From Doryteuthis pealeii (Eukaryota; Mollusca; Cephalopoda; Myopsida; Loliginidae): a stretch of 64,000 bases of DNA. The notes beneath the pieces are model-generated. The model was given only the letters and a program-made list of their open reading frames with translations. It made no database searches and was not told the origin of the DNA. Shown piece by piece: positions 43,857 to 53,577 of the stretch (the first letter of the stretch is position 1; every line of letters starts with the position of its first letter). The stretch covers positions 86,155,159 to 86,219,158 of the forward strand of contig CM042143.1 of NCBI GenBank assembly GCA_023376005.1, read 5' to 3'. The position numbers and the translations under genes are program-made.

Positions 43857-44562
43857 AGGGTGAGTCAAAAAGTAATGCCATTTTTAAGGACATGTATAAT
43901 TACTAACACAGGAACATTTATCGTACATCAAAATAAAGCTGGTTCTCTGTGGATCACATCCCTACTTCACCACATAACCAACGTTTCTCTCAATAGCAAT
44001 GTTCCACCTTCGAATGAGAGCATGTATCCCTGCTCCGTAAAATTTTGTTAACTATTCTTTGAGCCACTTCTTCACTATAGATTTCACTTCCTCGTCACCG
44101 AAATAATGTTTGCATCTCTTCGGTCCAATGAAAGAGGGTTTGAGAGGCAAACATTCCAGTGACGAGGAAGTGAAATCTGTAGTGAAGAGGTGGCTCAAAG
44201 AACAGTCAACAGAAGGGACAGTGATACATGCTCTCATTCGAAGGTGGAAACGACGACTGTGGAGAAGTAGGGATGTGATACAGAGAGGATCAGCTTCATT
44301 TTGATGTATGATACATGTTCCGGTGCTCTTCCAATATGTGATCTACCGAAGGTTTGTGATCTACTATTCATGGCATGTGATCTACTAGGAAAAAAGAATT
44401 TAGGGTTAGTTTAGTGGCTAAATAATGGGTAGTTGATAGGTAGATCACATATTGGATTGGAAACAACTCGGTAGATCACATATTGGAAGAGCACCCATGT
44501 TCATGTGTTCGTAATTATACCTGTCTTAAATAAAATGGCATTACTTTTTGACTGACCCCCAT
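43857..44562. mobile_element. mariner fold-back made of two transposase 3' ends
   Basis: The ends GGGTGAGTCAAAAAGTAATG and (inverted) GGGGGTCAGTCAAAAAGTAA are mariner-type. Inside, both arms contain the last part of a mariner-type transposase in opposite orientation: plus 44150-44260 reads VVKRWLKEQS and ALIRRWKRRL, minus 44052-44130 the same. So two 3' halves are joined head to head; the 5' half is lost. A 175-bp MITE is nested in the right arm. Confidence 0.7.
44322..44496. mobile_element. 175-bp MITE with perfect 28-bp TIR
   Basis: Both ends are GGTGCTCTTCCAATATGTGA continuing to TCTACCGA (28 bp, identical). Flanks CATGTTCC (44314-44321) and CATGTTCA (44497-44504) are an 8-bp TSD with one mismatch. 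GATCTAC is repeated inside. GG ends and 8-bp TSD suggest Merlin-type mobilisation; not proved. Confidence 0.8.
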
Positions 44563-44880
44563 AAATAGATAAAAACTAAAATGAAAAAGTATTCTTAAAA
44601 TATAATCCTCCTCCGATCTCATTAAACATTTTACTTACATTAATTTTAATCTCCTTATTGACCCACAAAAACAGCAACCAATGGAAAAGCACCCATTTTC
44701 CTGTATTGGTAATTATACCTATCCTAAACAAAATGGCATTCTTTTTTTGACTCACCCCCGTACATAGAAAACTGAAATGAAAAAGTATTCTTAAAATATA
44801 ATCCTCCTCCGATCTCATTACACATTTTACTTACATTAATTTTAATCTCCTTATTGACCCACGAAAACAGCAACCAATGA
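44513..44880. repeat. 196-bp tandem duplication
   Basis: The mariner right end and the following CTTAAAATATAATCCTCC ... CCTTATTGACCCAC block occur twice, offset about 196 bp, with few differences. Confidence 0.8.
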
Positions 44881-45231
44881 ATTTTTTTTTTTTTTAAAGC
44901 CCAAAACAAACTTTTCTTAAAGTACATGTTTGTGCTCTCTTGTCTCGCTTGGTCGCCCATTTTGGTTCTATGATATCACTTCCAGCCATATATTTGTCCA
45001 CATTCAGCTAAGATCGAGAGGGAAAGACAATCCTTGAAGCCCATGGCACTGCTCCCAGTCAACAGACTGTGGTGCGCGCTATGGAATTCAAACCATTTTC
45101 ATATTCCCAAGTCTGCGATGAAATACAACCTTCAAACAATTCTCACGCTTTATGCTCTGGCGTTTTTTTCTTAATGTTTATTTTCTGATTCTTCGTTCCC
45201 TAGGGATTGGGTGCGGAAAGATCTTGGTTGC
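44881..45231. other. Unassigned sequence
   Basis: Nothing recognised. Confidence 0.4.
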
Positions 45232-45297
45232 TTGGGGGGTCAGGCAGTTGGGGGGTGAAGGGGTCAGGCAGTTGGGGGTGGGGGTGAAGGGCGGGGA
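45232..45297. repeat. G-rich mini-repeat with quadruplex potential
   Basis: GGGGTCAGGCAGTTGGGGG repeats twice, followed by GGGGGTGAAGGGCGGGG; more than four G-runs of three or more on the plus strand. Confidence 0.7.
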
Positions 45298-45570
45298 CTG
45301 TCTGCAGTAAAACACACACAGAAACACACCCACACAAAACAACAAAAAATATCAACACTTGAGTTGAACGAAAGCGATATTTTGTTTGTCATGAGAGAGA
45401 ATGATATGAAAGTGTATGATAGCGTACAATTTTCTGGTACATTAACATCTATATGGGGCATGAGTCGTTTTCCTATTTTTCTATTGAAATGTGTGTAGTT
45501 ATTTCTAATTCTTCAATACTTAGAGTTTAATTCATAAAAGGTAACTTTCTCAGCATCTCCCTCTATCCTT

Positions 45571-45601
<31 letters not shown>

Positions 45602-45671
45602 CTGTCGTGTAGAAAGTCAATAAAAAGTGGAATATGAATAAGTTTCAAAACAAACGAAGAATGTGGAAATG
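45298..45671. other. Unassigned sequence
   Basis: (AC)n and (AT)n at 45572-45601. No gene. Confidence 0.4.
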
Positions 45672-45830
45672 GCAAGCTAGTGTAACGGTTAGACTTCACC
45701 TATCAGCTTGACAGTCGAGGTTTCGAGTCACACACGGAGCAGTCTCCCATGTCTATAACCTTGCTGATGAGACCTAATAGGTCGAAATGTACATTCAGGG
45801 ATTGACACTTTCTCGATTTGTTTAGCCTTA
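45672..45830 (+). mobile_element. SINE family D, second subtype, with hammerhead
   Basis: tRNA-like head: AGTGTAACGGTTAGACTTC and box B GAGGTTTCGAGTCACAC. The hammerhead (45759-45800) follows about 30 bp downstream. The 3' part is short and has no TA tail. Confidence 0.7.
45759..45800 (+). ncRNA. Hammerhead ribozyme candidate (CTGATGA core)
   Basis: Stem I CCTTG (45759-45763) with CAGGG (45796-45800), 5 bp with one G-U. Core CTGATGA (45764-45770), stem II GACCT-AAT-AGGTC (45771-45783), core GAAA (45784-45787). Stem III is A-T / T-A closing GTAC, and ATT is the cleavage triplet before CAGGG. All invariant positions present. Stems I and II differ from the other copies yet pair. Confidence 0.75.
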
Positions 45831-46055
45831 CATTTGAACATATATGCCCGCCTAAATTCATTAATTATTAACTAATTAATTTTCAAAATTAGGTATGACT
45901 TCAATTAAGCACATCTTCCAAAAATTGTCGGCTTAAAGCCATATAAAAATAAACACATTTGTTTGTTTACTTAACCTCATATACACATATATATAACTTA
46001 ACATCTTCAGGATGACTAAAAGCCACGAAAACGGGCAAATAAAACCTACTCGGGG
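45831..46055. other. Unassigned sequence
   Basis: Nothing recognised. Confidence 0.4.
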
Positions 46056-46310
46056 AGGCCGGCTTAGCTCAGTCGGTAGAGTATCCGGCTTGGAACTACA
46101 AGGTTCCGGGTCCAATATCGGCCCTAGCCAACTCACCGTATGAATAGCACGGGGATCTGTGCTGTAAAATTTGGAGCTGGTGGTAGGTGCACCTCCACCT
46201 TGGCCTAGTGCTTGTGAAAAGGTAATAGACTCCCTCACTGTCTGACTGTCGACTTACTTTCATTCCAAGTAAAGATCTTGCAGTTATGCAACTAGCCTTT
46301 GGAAGCAAGC
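46056..46310 (+). mobile_element. SINE family B
   Basis: Box A CTTAGCTCAGTCGGTAGAGT and box B GGTTCCGGGTCCAATATC form a good tRNA-like head. The body GGATCTGTGCTGTAAAATTT and GTAATAGACTCCCTCACTG matches the other copies. The 5' and 3' ends do not pair as an acceptor stem, so it is not a tRNA gene. Confidence 0.8.
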
Positions 46311-46354
46311 ATGTGGTGGCTTAAAATTAATACCAACCTAAAATTATTGAAGAA

Positions 46355-46474
46355 CTAGCAGGGCCTGTCGATATACCACAGTATGAAAATTCAATTATTC
46401 CAACATTTGATATGTTTACCTAAGAGCTATTGCTAAACAGTTCAGTATGTAATAAGTATATTAATCTTGATTTA

Positions 46475-46528
<54 letters not shown>

Positions 46529-46873
46529 GCTCTCTCCTTTATTTTCCTATGTTCGATTGAAACAGATTAGCGGTATCGCCTCCGTGCGTTCACCCTCTCT
46601 ATCTTACTCTTCTTTCTTATTTCCCTATGTAGCATGTCCTTTTTCTTCCCTTTCTTATAATAAAAACAGAATGTGCTATTATTTAGCCGTGGAGACGAAA
46701 TACAGACGAAATAAGAATTCGGTGGATAAGCATCACCAGATAATCAGGATTTACATTTTTTGCATTTCCTCTTGGACGATTTGGATGGTGGTCTTATTTT
46801 TAACCAGAGGGTGTTGCAAGATGATAACGGTTGTACTTTTAAGGAATACGAGTATCAATACTAATAACATAGA
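46355..46873 (-). mobile_element. Helitron family C, near-complete, with (CT)n
   Basis: CTAG at 46355-46358, hairpin arms CTGTCGATATACCACAG (one mismatch), (CT)n at 46480-46530, GAGTATCAATACTAATAAC and GA|T at 46872-46873. Plus-strand frames within are incidental. Confidence 0.8.
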
Positions 46874-47093
46874 TTTTGTTCAGGTGAATGAACGCAAATT
46901 TAGAAAAAAAATTCCAGGTAATAAGTGTAGACTTTTGTACGTTCACATTTTTGTGTTTTTCTTTCTTAAGGGGCATTTGGGGCGGGGCGCACAGTCTTAT
47001 CAAATACGAAATAATTGTTAAACAAATCTATTTGACCCATAGATGGTATCATGTATTCTTATCTAATACTATATAACTGTGAGCAAATTATTT

Positions 47094-47345
47094 GAGGTTA
47101 GCTCAGTCGGTAGAGCGTTCGGCTAGAAACCACAAGGTTCCTAGTTCGATACTGGACCTCGCCAACTCAGCGTATGAGTAGCACAGGGATCTGTGCGGTA
47201 AAGTGAGGAGCTGATGGTAGGTGTAGCGCTCCACCTCAGATGCTAAAATAATCTCCTTGGTCTAGCGCTATTGAAAAGGGGATAGACTGGCTGATACCGA
47301 CTTTAGGCCAACCCGGCAACTTTACTTTCATGTAAAATCCTCTAT
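47094..47345 (+). mobile_element. SINE family B
   Basis: Box A GTTAGCTCAGTCGGTAGAGC, box B GGTTCCTAGTTCGATACTGG and the full body (GGATCTGTGCGGTAAAGTG, CTCCACCTCAGATGC, GGCCAACCCGGCAAC). Best B copy in the window. Confidence 0.85.
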
Positions 47346-47439
47346 TCTAATAATACAAATCTATTATTGGATTCAAGTTGAAAATTAAAGAAATATACTT
47401 TGAAATAACACTGAAATAGATAAAGTACGACTTTACTTT

Positions 47440-47635
47440 TTACTTTATTCTTATCTAATACAAATAATTTGCACACAGTTATATAGTATCAAGTATTCTT
47501 ATCTAATACAAATAATTTGTACACAGTTACAATTCATGTATTCCTATCTAATTCTGATACTTTACTCACAATAGTATGGTTACAAGTAATTATTTTTATC
47601 TAATGATAATCACTTGTTTACACACAGTTATTTGG
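47440..47635 (-). repeat. F-type motif array (about 50-bp units)
   Basis: Four minus-strand copies of AACTGTGTRCAAATTATTTG / TATTAGATAAGAATA with drift. Same motif as at 36.3 kb. Confidence 0.65.
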
Positions 47636-48060
47636 TTTTGTTAGGTTCAGTCCAAATGAAATATCTAGAGCTATTTGCCTCTTTCCCTGTCGTGCCTGGT
47701 GTTTTTTATGCACAGCTCGATCTCGAAAAAAATTTTCATATACATTCTCACCAATTCTCCCAGATCCAATATCACTTTTCCTTATATCACTGTGCTAGGG
47801 CAGCCATATTTTATTTTATTTTAAAGCCTTCACTCATTCTGCACGTAAGACATGTTCGCGCCCTCGGTACGTCATTTCTTTCGCAACAAAATTGTCAATC
47901 ATTATTAATTAATTTTAACTAATATTTTCTTTCATCTTTTATTTTGTGATGCATTTTAATAGCAATTCACTCGGATCCTCAGTCTACGACAACAATGAAT
48001 AGAAAGTAAAAATGAGAAGATGAAAGAAAATGCCAAAATGTGGAACAATGATTCATCGAA
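47636..48060. other. Unassigned sequence
   Basis: A 102-codon frame (47614-47922) has no recognised domain. No repeat recognised. Confidence 0.35.
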
Positions 48061-48065
48061 AATTT

Positions 48066-48071
48066 ATATAT

Positions 48072-48113
<42 letters not shown>
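48066..48113. repeat. (TA)n microsatellite
   Basis: Two TA runs joined by TAATA. A similar TA tract follows at 48228-48270. Confidence 0.9.
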
Positions 48114-48116
<3 letters not shown>

Positions 48117-48270
48117 TGTTTTGTTTTTTGGGTTTTTTTTAAGAAAAGTGTTATTCGAGTATGTTGATATTTTTCTCAAACTATGTATGAACAATTATAA
48201 ATAGGATTGGACAATCTTAAGTACTTTTATATATATATAATATATATATATATATTATAATATATATAAT

Positions 48271-48684
48271 TAATCATCATTATTATTGTGTGTGTGTGTA
48301 TCTAATATATATTACACGTTGCAAATATTTCGTCTTTCTTTAGCTCATCTTCTGACAGGTAATCCGTCAAAAGTGAAACTGATTACGGCTGATATAAAGT
48401 AATATTGTTGTTAGGTGGGGGGGGTTGTTGTCTTTTAGGGGGGATCAGTAGGAGGAGGGGGACTCTCGAAGTTGTTTTTTGACTAACAAGAAGAGAACCT
48501 CTTTGGTGTGAATTCATTTTTATTTTTGCTCTGTAACTCTAACAATAAGAGGACACATTGAGCTCTGTAAGTTACGACTATTGTAAAACTGCTACATCGT
48601 AACGGAGATTTCTTCTTTGGATTATATATATATATATATACTTGAAGCAACTACCCGGTGTCACCTGGGTAGAGGAGAAAAAAG
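48271..48684. other. Unassigned sequence with G-rich patch
   Basis: 48415-48462 contains several G-runs (GGTGGGGGGGGTTG, GGAGGAGGGGG). No gene. Confidence 0.4.
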
Positions 48685-48800
48685 CAAATAATGGTTTGCA
48701 AGCTAGTCTTGCAGATCCGTTACTACCGAATAGCAAGTTTAATCCTCGCTGGATGCCCCGTACAAATTCCCGCGTAAAAAGACCTTATGTTAATCCAGCC
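48685..48800 (+). mobile_element. SINE family C, head and body
   Basis: AATGGTTTGCAAGCTAGTCT and AGCAAGTTTAATCCTCGC match the C head; the 5' base is unclear. Confidence 0.65.
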
Positions 48801-48857
48801 TGAAAAAAATGTTTTGCGCTTCCATATCGATTTGTTTAACTTTGAGATTCACGGACA

Positions 48858-49083
48858 TTTTTAAGTAGAATTTTAATGCTATTTTAATTTTTAAGTAGAA
48901 TTTTAATGCTATTTTAATTTTTAAGTAGAATTTTAATGCTTTTTAATTTTAAGTAGAATTTTATGCTATTTTAATTTTAAGTAGAATTTTAAAATTTTAA
49001 TTTAATGCTATTTTAATTTTTAAGTAGAATTTTAATGCTATTTTAATTTTTAAGTAGAATTTTAATGCTATTTTAATTTTTAA
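48858..49083. repeat. Minisatellite, about 31-bp unit, seven copies
   Basis: TTTTTAAGTAGAATTTTAAT plus GCTATTTTAA repeats seven times with small indels. Confidence 0.9.
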
Positions 49084-49161
49084 ATATCTTCGCCGATATA
49101 AATGATTTTTTTAATAATTTTTGCACAAAAATCTACACTCAGTAACAGTGAATGTGTGTGT

Positions 49162-49198
<37 letters not shown>

Positions 49199-49200
49199 TT
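49084..49200. repeat. Repeat H tail with (TG)n(TA)n
   Basis: AAATATCTTCGCCGATATAA and the following TG/TA run resemble the ends of repeat H at 14.4 and 16.5 kb. Confidence 0.5.
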
Positions 49201-50027
49201 ACTTTGTCGTTAACTGTTTCCTCCTTCATAGAGAACGCATTCCTTATGATAAAAGGATAGAATTATGTGCAATGTAAATGTCACGACTCTGAAAGAAACG
49301 TATTAAACAACTGAAATAATTCGTAGAAAAATATCTTTTTTTTTTTTTTACGGGAACAATAATGTGTATAGATTGTGTATGAGAGAGAGAGATGATAGCG
49401 TGGATAGTGAATGGCGCTTTGGGGACATTCAGTTTCTCACTTATGCCTCGGCGAGAAACTAACAGCCACCAAGTGCTGTTGACTCAGTCTACGCTATGCT
49501 ACTAACTTCTATATAATATATCACTCATATTGAACACACTTTATTTATAAATATAGCAAACTATATGATATATATATTGTGCCACCCTCTTCAACTCTAC
49601 TTCTTTTTCCATTATCATCTCCATGCAATAAATCAAAACACTCCTAACCAAGAATTTTAACCCACTTCTCCCTAACACCCCCCTTTCCCAACAAGCACCC
49701 AGCAACCTCTTCATCCCATCTTCCCATACAAACTACTATCCTCTGATCTCTCCCCCTCCACTTTATATGATAGTTATTTTCTATTCAACCGAATCCTCTC
49801 TAACTTCCCTTCCCCTCAATTTCACCGCAAACTCACTTTCTCTTCTATAAATACAAATGTACGTACTTTGTTTTGAATAAAGTTAGATTGATGAAGTTCT
49901 TCGTAAAGAAGAACGAAATATTTCTCTCTTACTTCTACTTGTTTGAGTCATTATTTTTTGTCCATTTTTCCTTTTACCTTACCTCATCCTGTCTGATTTT
50001 ACTCCAACCCTCCTATCTTCATATATA
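49201..50027. other. Unassigned sequence
   Basis: T run at 49337-49350; pyrimidine-rich 49590-49850. No gene. Confidence 0.4.
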
Positions 50028-50157
50028 TATAGTCATCCACAGACACGTTTTTCTTCAGTGTGGCTAGACATTCCGTGAGCTACCTCCTGCCGGGATAGAA
50101 CTTCGATCGATTCAGCATCAGTCGGACAGCTCTACCTCTCGGCTCTCGTCACCCACA
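50028..50157 (-). mobile_element. SINE family D with deleted stem II
   Basis: Minus strand: head GAGAGGTAGAGCTGTCCGAC and box-B-like GAAGTTCTATCCCGG, then CCACA-CTGAAGA and, after a deletion, ACGTGTC-TGTGG, then a TA tail (49.98-50.03 kb). Confidence 0.75.
50037..50063 (-). ncRNA. Defective hammerhead, stem II lost
   Basis: CCACA/TGTGG stem I, CTGAAGA and the GTC site remain. Stem II and G12 are missing (AAAA joins directly), so it cannot be active. Confidence 0.65.
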
Positions 50158-50327
50158 GAATGCGAAGGGGATTTTAACTGTTTTAATACACACATCTGTA
50201 TATATGTAAAGGACGCCATAGAGTGCTCCATCCCTTTTATAGGAGAGTGTTGCGTTTACGCTTTTGTTGGCGGTCATCAGCGAAATCACCTCGAAAGTGC
50301 TCAACCCCAGGGGGATGTGGGAGCATA
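50158..50327. other. Spacer between two SINE-D hammerheads
   Basis: About 170 bp of non-repetitive sequence. The two ribozyme sites lie exactly 300 bp apart in the same orientation, each preceded on the plus strand by ATATATAGTCATCCACAGAC. Confidence 0.5.
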
Positions 50328-50395
50328 TATAGTCATCCACAGACACGTGTTTCGACTTATCAAGTCTCTTCAGTGTGGCTAGACATTCCGTGAGT
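50328..50395 (-). mobile_element. SINE family D, headless copy with intact hammerhead
   Basis: TA tail, GATGACT, hammerhead and CTCACGGAATGTCTAG as in the 50028 copy; the tRNA-like head is missing. Confidence 0.75.
50337..50378 (-). ncRNA. Hammerhead ribozyme candidate, best copy
   Basis: Minus strand: stem I CCACA with TGTGG (5 Watson-Crick pairs), core CTGAAGA, stem II GACTT-GAT-AAGTC, core GAAA. Stem III is A-T and C-G closing ACGT; the cleavage triplet is GTC. No deviation from the hammerhead consensus. It is a type I layout with a very short stem III, as in hammerheads of animal retroelements. Confidence 0.8.
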
Positions 50396-50405
50396 GTATA
50401 TATAT

Positions 50406-50540
50406 ACTCTCAGAGGGTGTGTTAAAAAGTATTGAGATTTCGGTACTTTTTGACACATTTTGTATTTTGAAAAATTAACGTTCATTCTTCACTTCTATCT
50501 CGGGAAATACAGCTTCAATCTCGATACTTTTTTGATACAC

Positions 50541-50548
<8 letters not shown>
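50406..50548. mobile_element. mariner-type MITE
   Basis: Left GTGTTAAAAAGTATTGAGAT and right (inverted) GTGTATCAAAAAAGTATCGA are about 24-bp TIRs. 143 bp, next to a (TA)n tract. Confidence 0.75.

Positions 50549-50625
<77 letters not shown>
50549..50625. repeat. (TA)n(TG)n microsatellite
   Basis: TA run to 50578 followed by about 21 TG repeats. Confidence 0.9.
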
Positions 50626-50626
<1 letters not shown>

Positions 50627-51440
50627 ACAATGCTAATATTCATGTATGTGTCTAATTTCGCGGCTCAAGAGAGACAGTTTCCATTGTTCTTTTCTTCTTG
50701 AAGTTTGTGAAGTGAATAACGTTTTAGAAAATAGATGAGGTATTTGCCATTGACAACCTTTTTGATCCCACTTAAACATCAGACGTTAAGTTCGATTTAA
50801 ACTTTTGCTGTTCACATCTCTTGTGATTATCTGATATTCCAAGGTTCAATGCGAGATCAACGTCTTTGTTTTTCGAGACTTGACTCAATCTAAATAAACG
50901 GCCTCTGAATTATCGAGGGTTATGATCTCAATGTTCGCATTTTATAACTAACTCGAAGAAGATTCCTTTTAAACATACAAGAACGTTTGTATACGAGATT
51001 TTACAAGCACACGAATTGCAATGATCATTACTTGTGAAACGCCACCCACCCCTATAAGTAAATTCGGTGGGTTATTATTAACAGTAGCAAATAACTATCG
51101 TGTGTACTCGTGTATAACTCGAATTAGGGTTCTTCCTGGTATATCAAGTGGTGCAATAGGAATTACGAGCCAGTCTATTCTCTAAGTAACATGTGACTGG
51201 GTTACACAGTAACAGTAGCCATTAACTATCGTGTGTACTCGTGTATAAGTCGAATTAGGAAGACCTGAAGCAGGGTTCCTCTTGGTATTTCCTACAATAG
51301 GAATTACTAGTGTGTACTCATCTCTTCTCAAAGTAAAATGTGATGATATATATATATTCAAGATTTTACAAATACACGAATTGCAATGATCATTACTTGT
51401 GAAACGCCACCCCACCCCAAAAGTAAATGTAGTACATAAG
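50626..51440. other. Unassigned sequence with local duplications
   Basis: CACGAATTGCAATGATCATT and CTTGTGAAACGCCACCC recur at about 51010 and 51372. ACTATCGTGTGTACTCGTGT recurs at about 51095 and 51225. No gene. Confidence 0.55.
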
Positions 51441-51445
51441 TAAAT

Positions 51446-51668
51446 GGAGGCGTGTGGTGAGGCTGCATAGAGCTAATACCCTTGGGAAAGGTATGGATAC
51501 AACTACTCTACCTCCAGCTATAGGTAAATGATAGGGAAGACTGGGTTCTTTAACCTTGGTTATGCAACCAGTCTAAGGGAAGTAAAAGTCTGAATTCAAA
51601 CCTGTAAAACTCCGCTTAAGAATTTGACCTTGTGTCTCATCCTGCTCGTGCTGAAGGGTTGGTAAATA
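51446..51668 (+). mobile_element. SINE family A
   Basis: Head shortened (GGAGGCGTGTGGTG), body CTAATACCCTTGGGAAAGG and CTTTAACCTTGG, end CATCCTGCTCGTGCTGAAGG. Confidence 0.75.
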
Positions 51669-51930
51669 TATTTAAGTAAAGTCAGCTGGGTGGCCTATTG
51701 TCGGTGTAAGCCGGACAGCGAGGGAATCAATCCCCTTTTCACTAGTGCTAGACCAGAGAGATTATTTTTGCGTCTGAGGTGGAGCGCCACGCCTACTATC
51801 AGCTCCCCCTTTACCACACAAATCCAAGCTCTGTTGCGCATGCGCTAAATTGGTAAGGACCGGTATAAAACCCAGAACCTTGTGATTACTTGGCGGATGC
51901 CCTACCGAATGAGCTAAACCGGCCCTAATA
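51669..51930 (-). mobile_element. SINE family B
   Basis: Minus strand full copy: GGTTTAGCTCATTCGGTAGG, box B region, then the family body to GACTTTACTT. Confidence 0.8.
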
Positions 51931-51952
51931 CCGTTGCTGCTACTCTTGGGTT

Positions 51953-52035
51953 AATTCGATTTCTTTGTTTTAGTAGCGTGTCAATCTTCGTGGGTTATTT
52001 AATGCCAAAGCCGCCCTTGTATAAGAACTGTTTAA
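51953..52035 (-). mobile_element. J-type retroposon 3' tail
   Basis: Minus strand GGCATTAAATAACCCACGAA, GATTGACACGCT and A-rich end. Confidence 0.55.
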
Positions 52036-52260
52036 CTCGTATCTGGCGTTACATTGGTTGAAAAAATTAATCAACATGGAAAATATTAATTAACAGATGC
52101 GAGATCAATTTTAATATACCACGAAAGATTATAACTAAGTAAATATTTGATAAGCTTAACTTAGTCTGGCACAAGGCTAAGGTTCGTTGAAATTAACTGA
52201 CATATTTTTATGTACTAGTTATTACCTGTAAAAAATCCATTAAAATATTACATTTAATAT
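52036..52260. other. Unassigned sequence
   Basis: Nothing recognised. Confidence 0.4.
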
Positions 52261-52340
52261 TTTAGCAAAATTGTAATAGTAATAGTAGTAATAATGATAG
52301 TAATAATAGTAGTAGTAATAGTAATAGTAATAATAATAAA
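52261..52340. repeat. (TAG/TAA)n trinucleotide repeat
   Basis: About 25 TAR triplets, of the same type as the LINE tail at 52521-52590. Confidence 0.85.
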
Positions 52341-52590
52341 GGATTAGAAAAGGGTTTGGAAAGTTTGGATATCAAAGGAAGGATTGAAACCATTCAGAAC
52401 ACTGCACTGCTGCAATCTGCCAGAATACTCAGAAGAGTCCTGGAGACCTGAGGAGACTTGCTGTCACTCCGACTCCAGTGAAATACCATCAGCTAACACT
52501 GGTGTGAAAACTCAAAAGGAGTGAATAATAATAGTAATAGTAGTAGTAATAATAAAAATAGTAGTAATAGTAATAGTAGTAATAATTATG
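52341..52590 (+). pseudogene. LINE 3' end with (TAR)n tail
   Basis: Plus-strand residues IETIQNTALLQSARILRR and a following ETxGDLLSLRL match the C-terminal end of a non-LTR retrotransposon ORF2 common in invertebrates; a stop codon interrupts it. A (TAG/TAA)n 3' tail follows (52521-52590). Clade not assigned. Confidence 0.6.
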
Positions 52591-53575
52591 GAATTCGGCA
52601 TGGAAAATATACCATGCTAGTGATGAAAAAGACGGATAGAGAAACCATAGATGGAATACAACTACCACGTCAGAAAAATACAAGAATACTTAGAGATAAG
52701 AAAATTACAAATACCTAGGAATTTTGAAAGCGGACACCATCAAACAGACATATTAAAGAAAAAGTTAGTTATACCTCAGAAGAACAAGAAAACGTCTAGA
52801 AACCAAGCTCGGCAACAGAAATCTCATCAAATATCTAGGCCGTCCCCATTATACAAGAGAAGAACTCTGAAAGATAGATCAAAAGACAAGAAAATTAATG
52901 ATTATGCACAAGGCATTACACCTGAGAGATGGTAGATAGACTATATGCATCAAGAAAAGGAAGTGGGAGAGGTTTCTACAAAATTGAAGATTGCGTAGAT
53001 GTCACAATACAAGGACTCGAAGAATTCACAAAAAAAGAGGAAATATTAATTACAGCAGCCAATAATACCAGTTGCAATATGTGGACAAACTGAAAAACAA
53101 CAAAAACAGAAAACAATTATATGGAAACTTCAAACGACAAATTGGCAAGATTGCACATGAAATGACCTGGACATGGTTAAGAGGAGGAAACCTCAACAGA
53201 TAAACTTCGTCACTCATAATAGCAGCACAAAAGAATGCCATAAGAACAAATATCAAAGCAAAAAATAGATAAGACACAACAGAACAGCAAATGTAGGATG
53301 CGTGGAAACAGATGAGACGATTAATTATGTAATAAGTGAATGCAACAAACTAGCACAACGAAAATACAAGATTAGTCACGACCGTGTTGGAAAGGTGATC
53401 CACTGGGACAAACCAAAATCCATTCTCGAGAATGAAATGCATAAAATTCTCTAGGACTGAGATACAAACCGATCATCCGCCAGGAGACCGGGCCTGGTAT
53501 TGATTAATTAGAAAAAGAGAACTTGTCAACTGGTAGATTTTGTGCTGCCAGCAGATCACAGGGTGAGGTGAAATA
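52591..53575 (+). pseudogene. LINE ORF2 3' region, decayed
   Basis: Pieces in shifting frames read KYTMLVMKKTDRETIDG, VDRLYASRKGSGRG, KTQQNSKCRMRG and FCAASRSQGEVK. They follow the order of a non-LTR ORF2 C-terminal region, with many stops and frameshifts. The second Cys of the CCHC-like knuckle is lost (CRMRG). The 3' end is missing; the separate 3' fragment just upstream is another copy. Confidence 0.65.
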
Positions 53576-53577
53576 AA

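Noticed and set aside
46056..46310. tRNA gene candidates in SINE-B heads (also 13734, 47094)
   Set aside because: Box A and box B are good but the acceptor stem does not pair, and the same SINE body follows each time.
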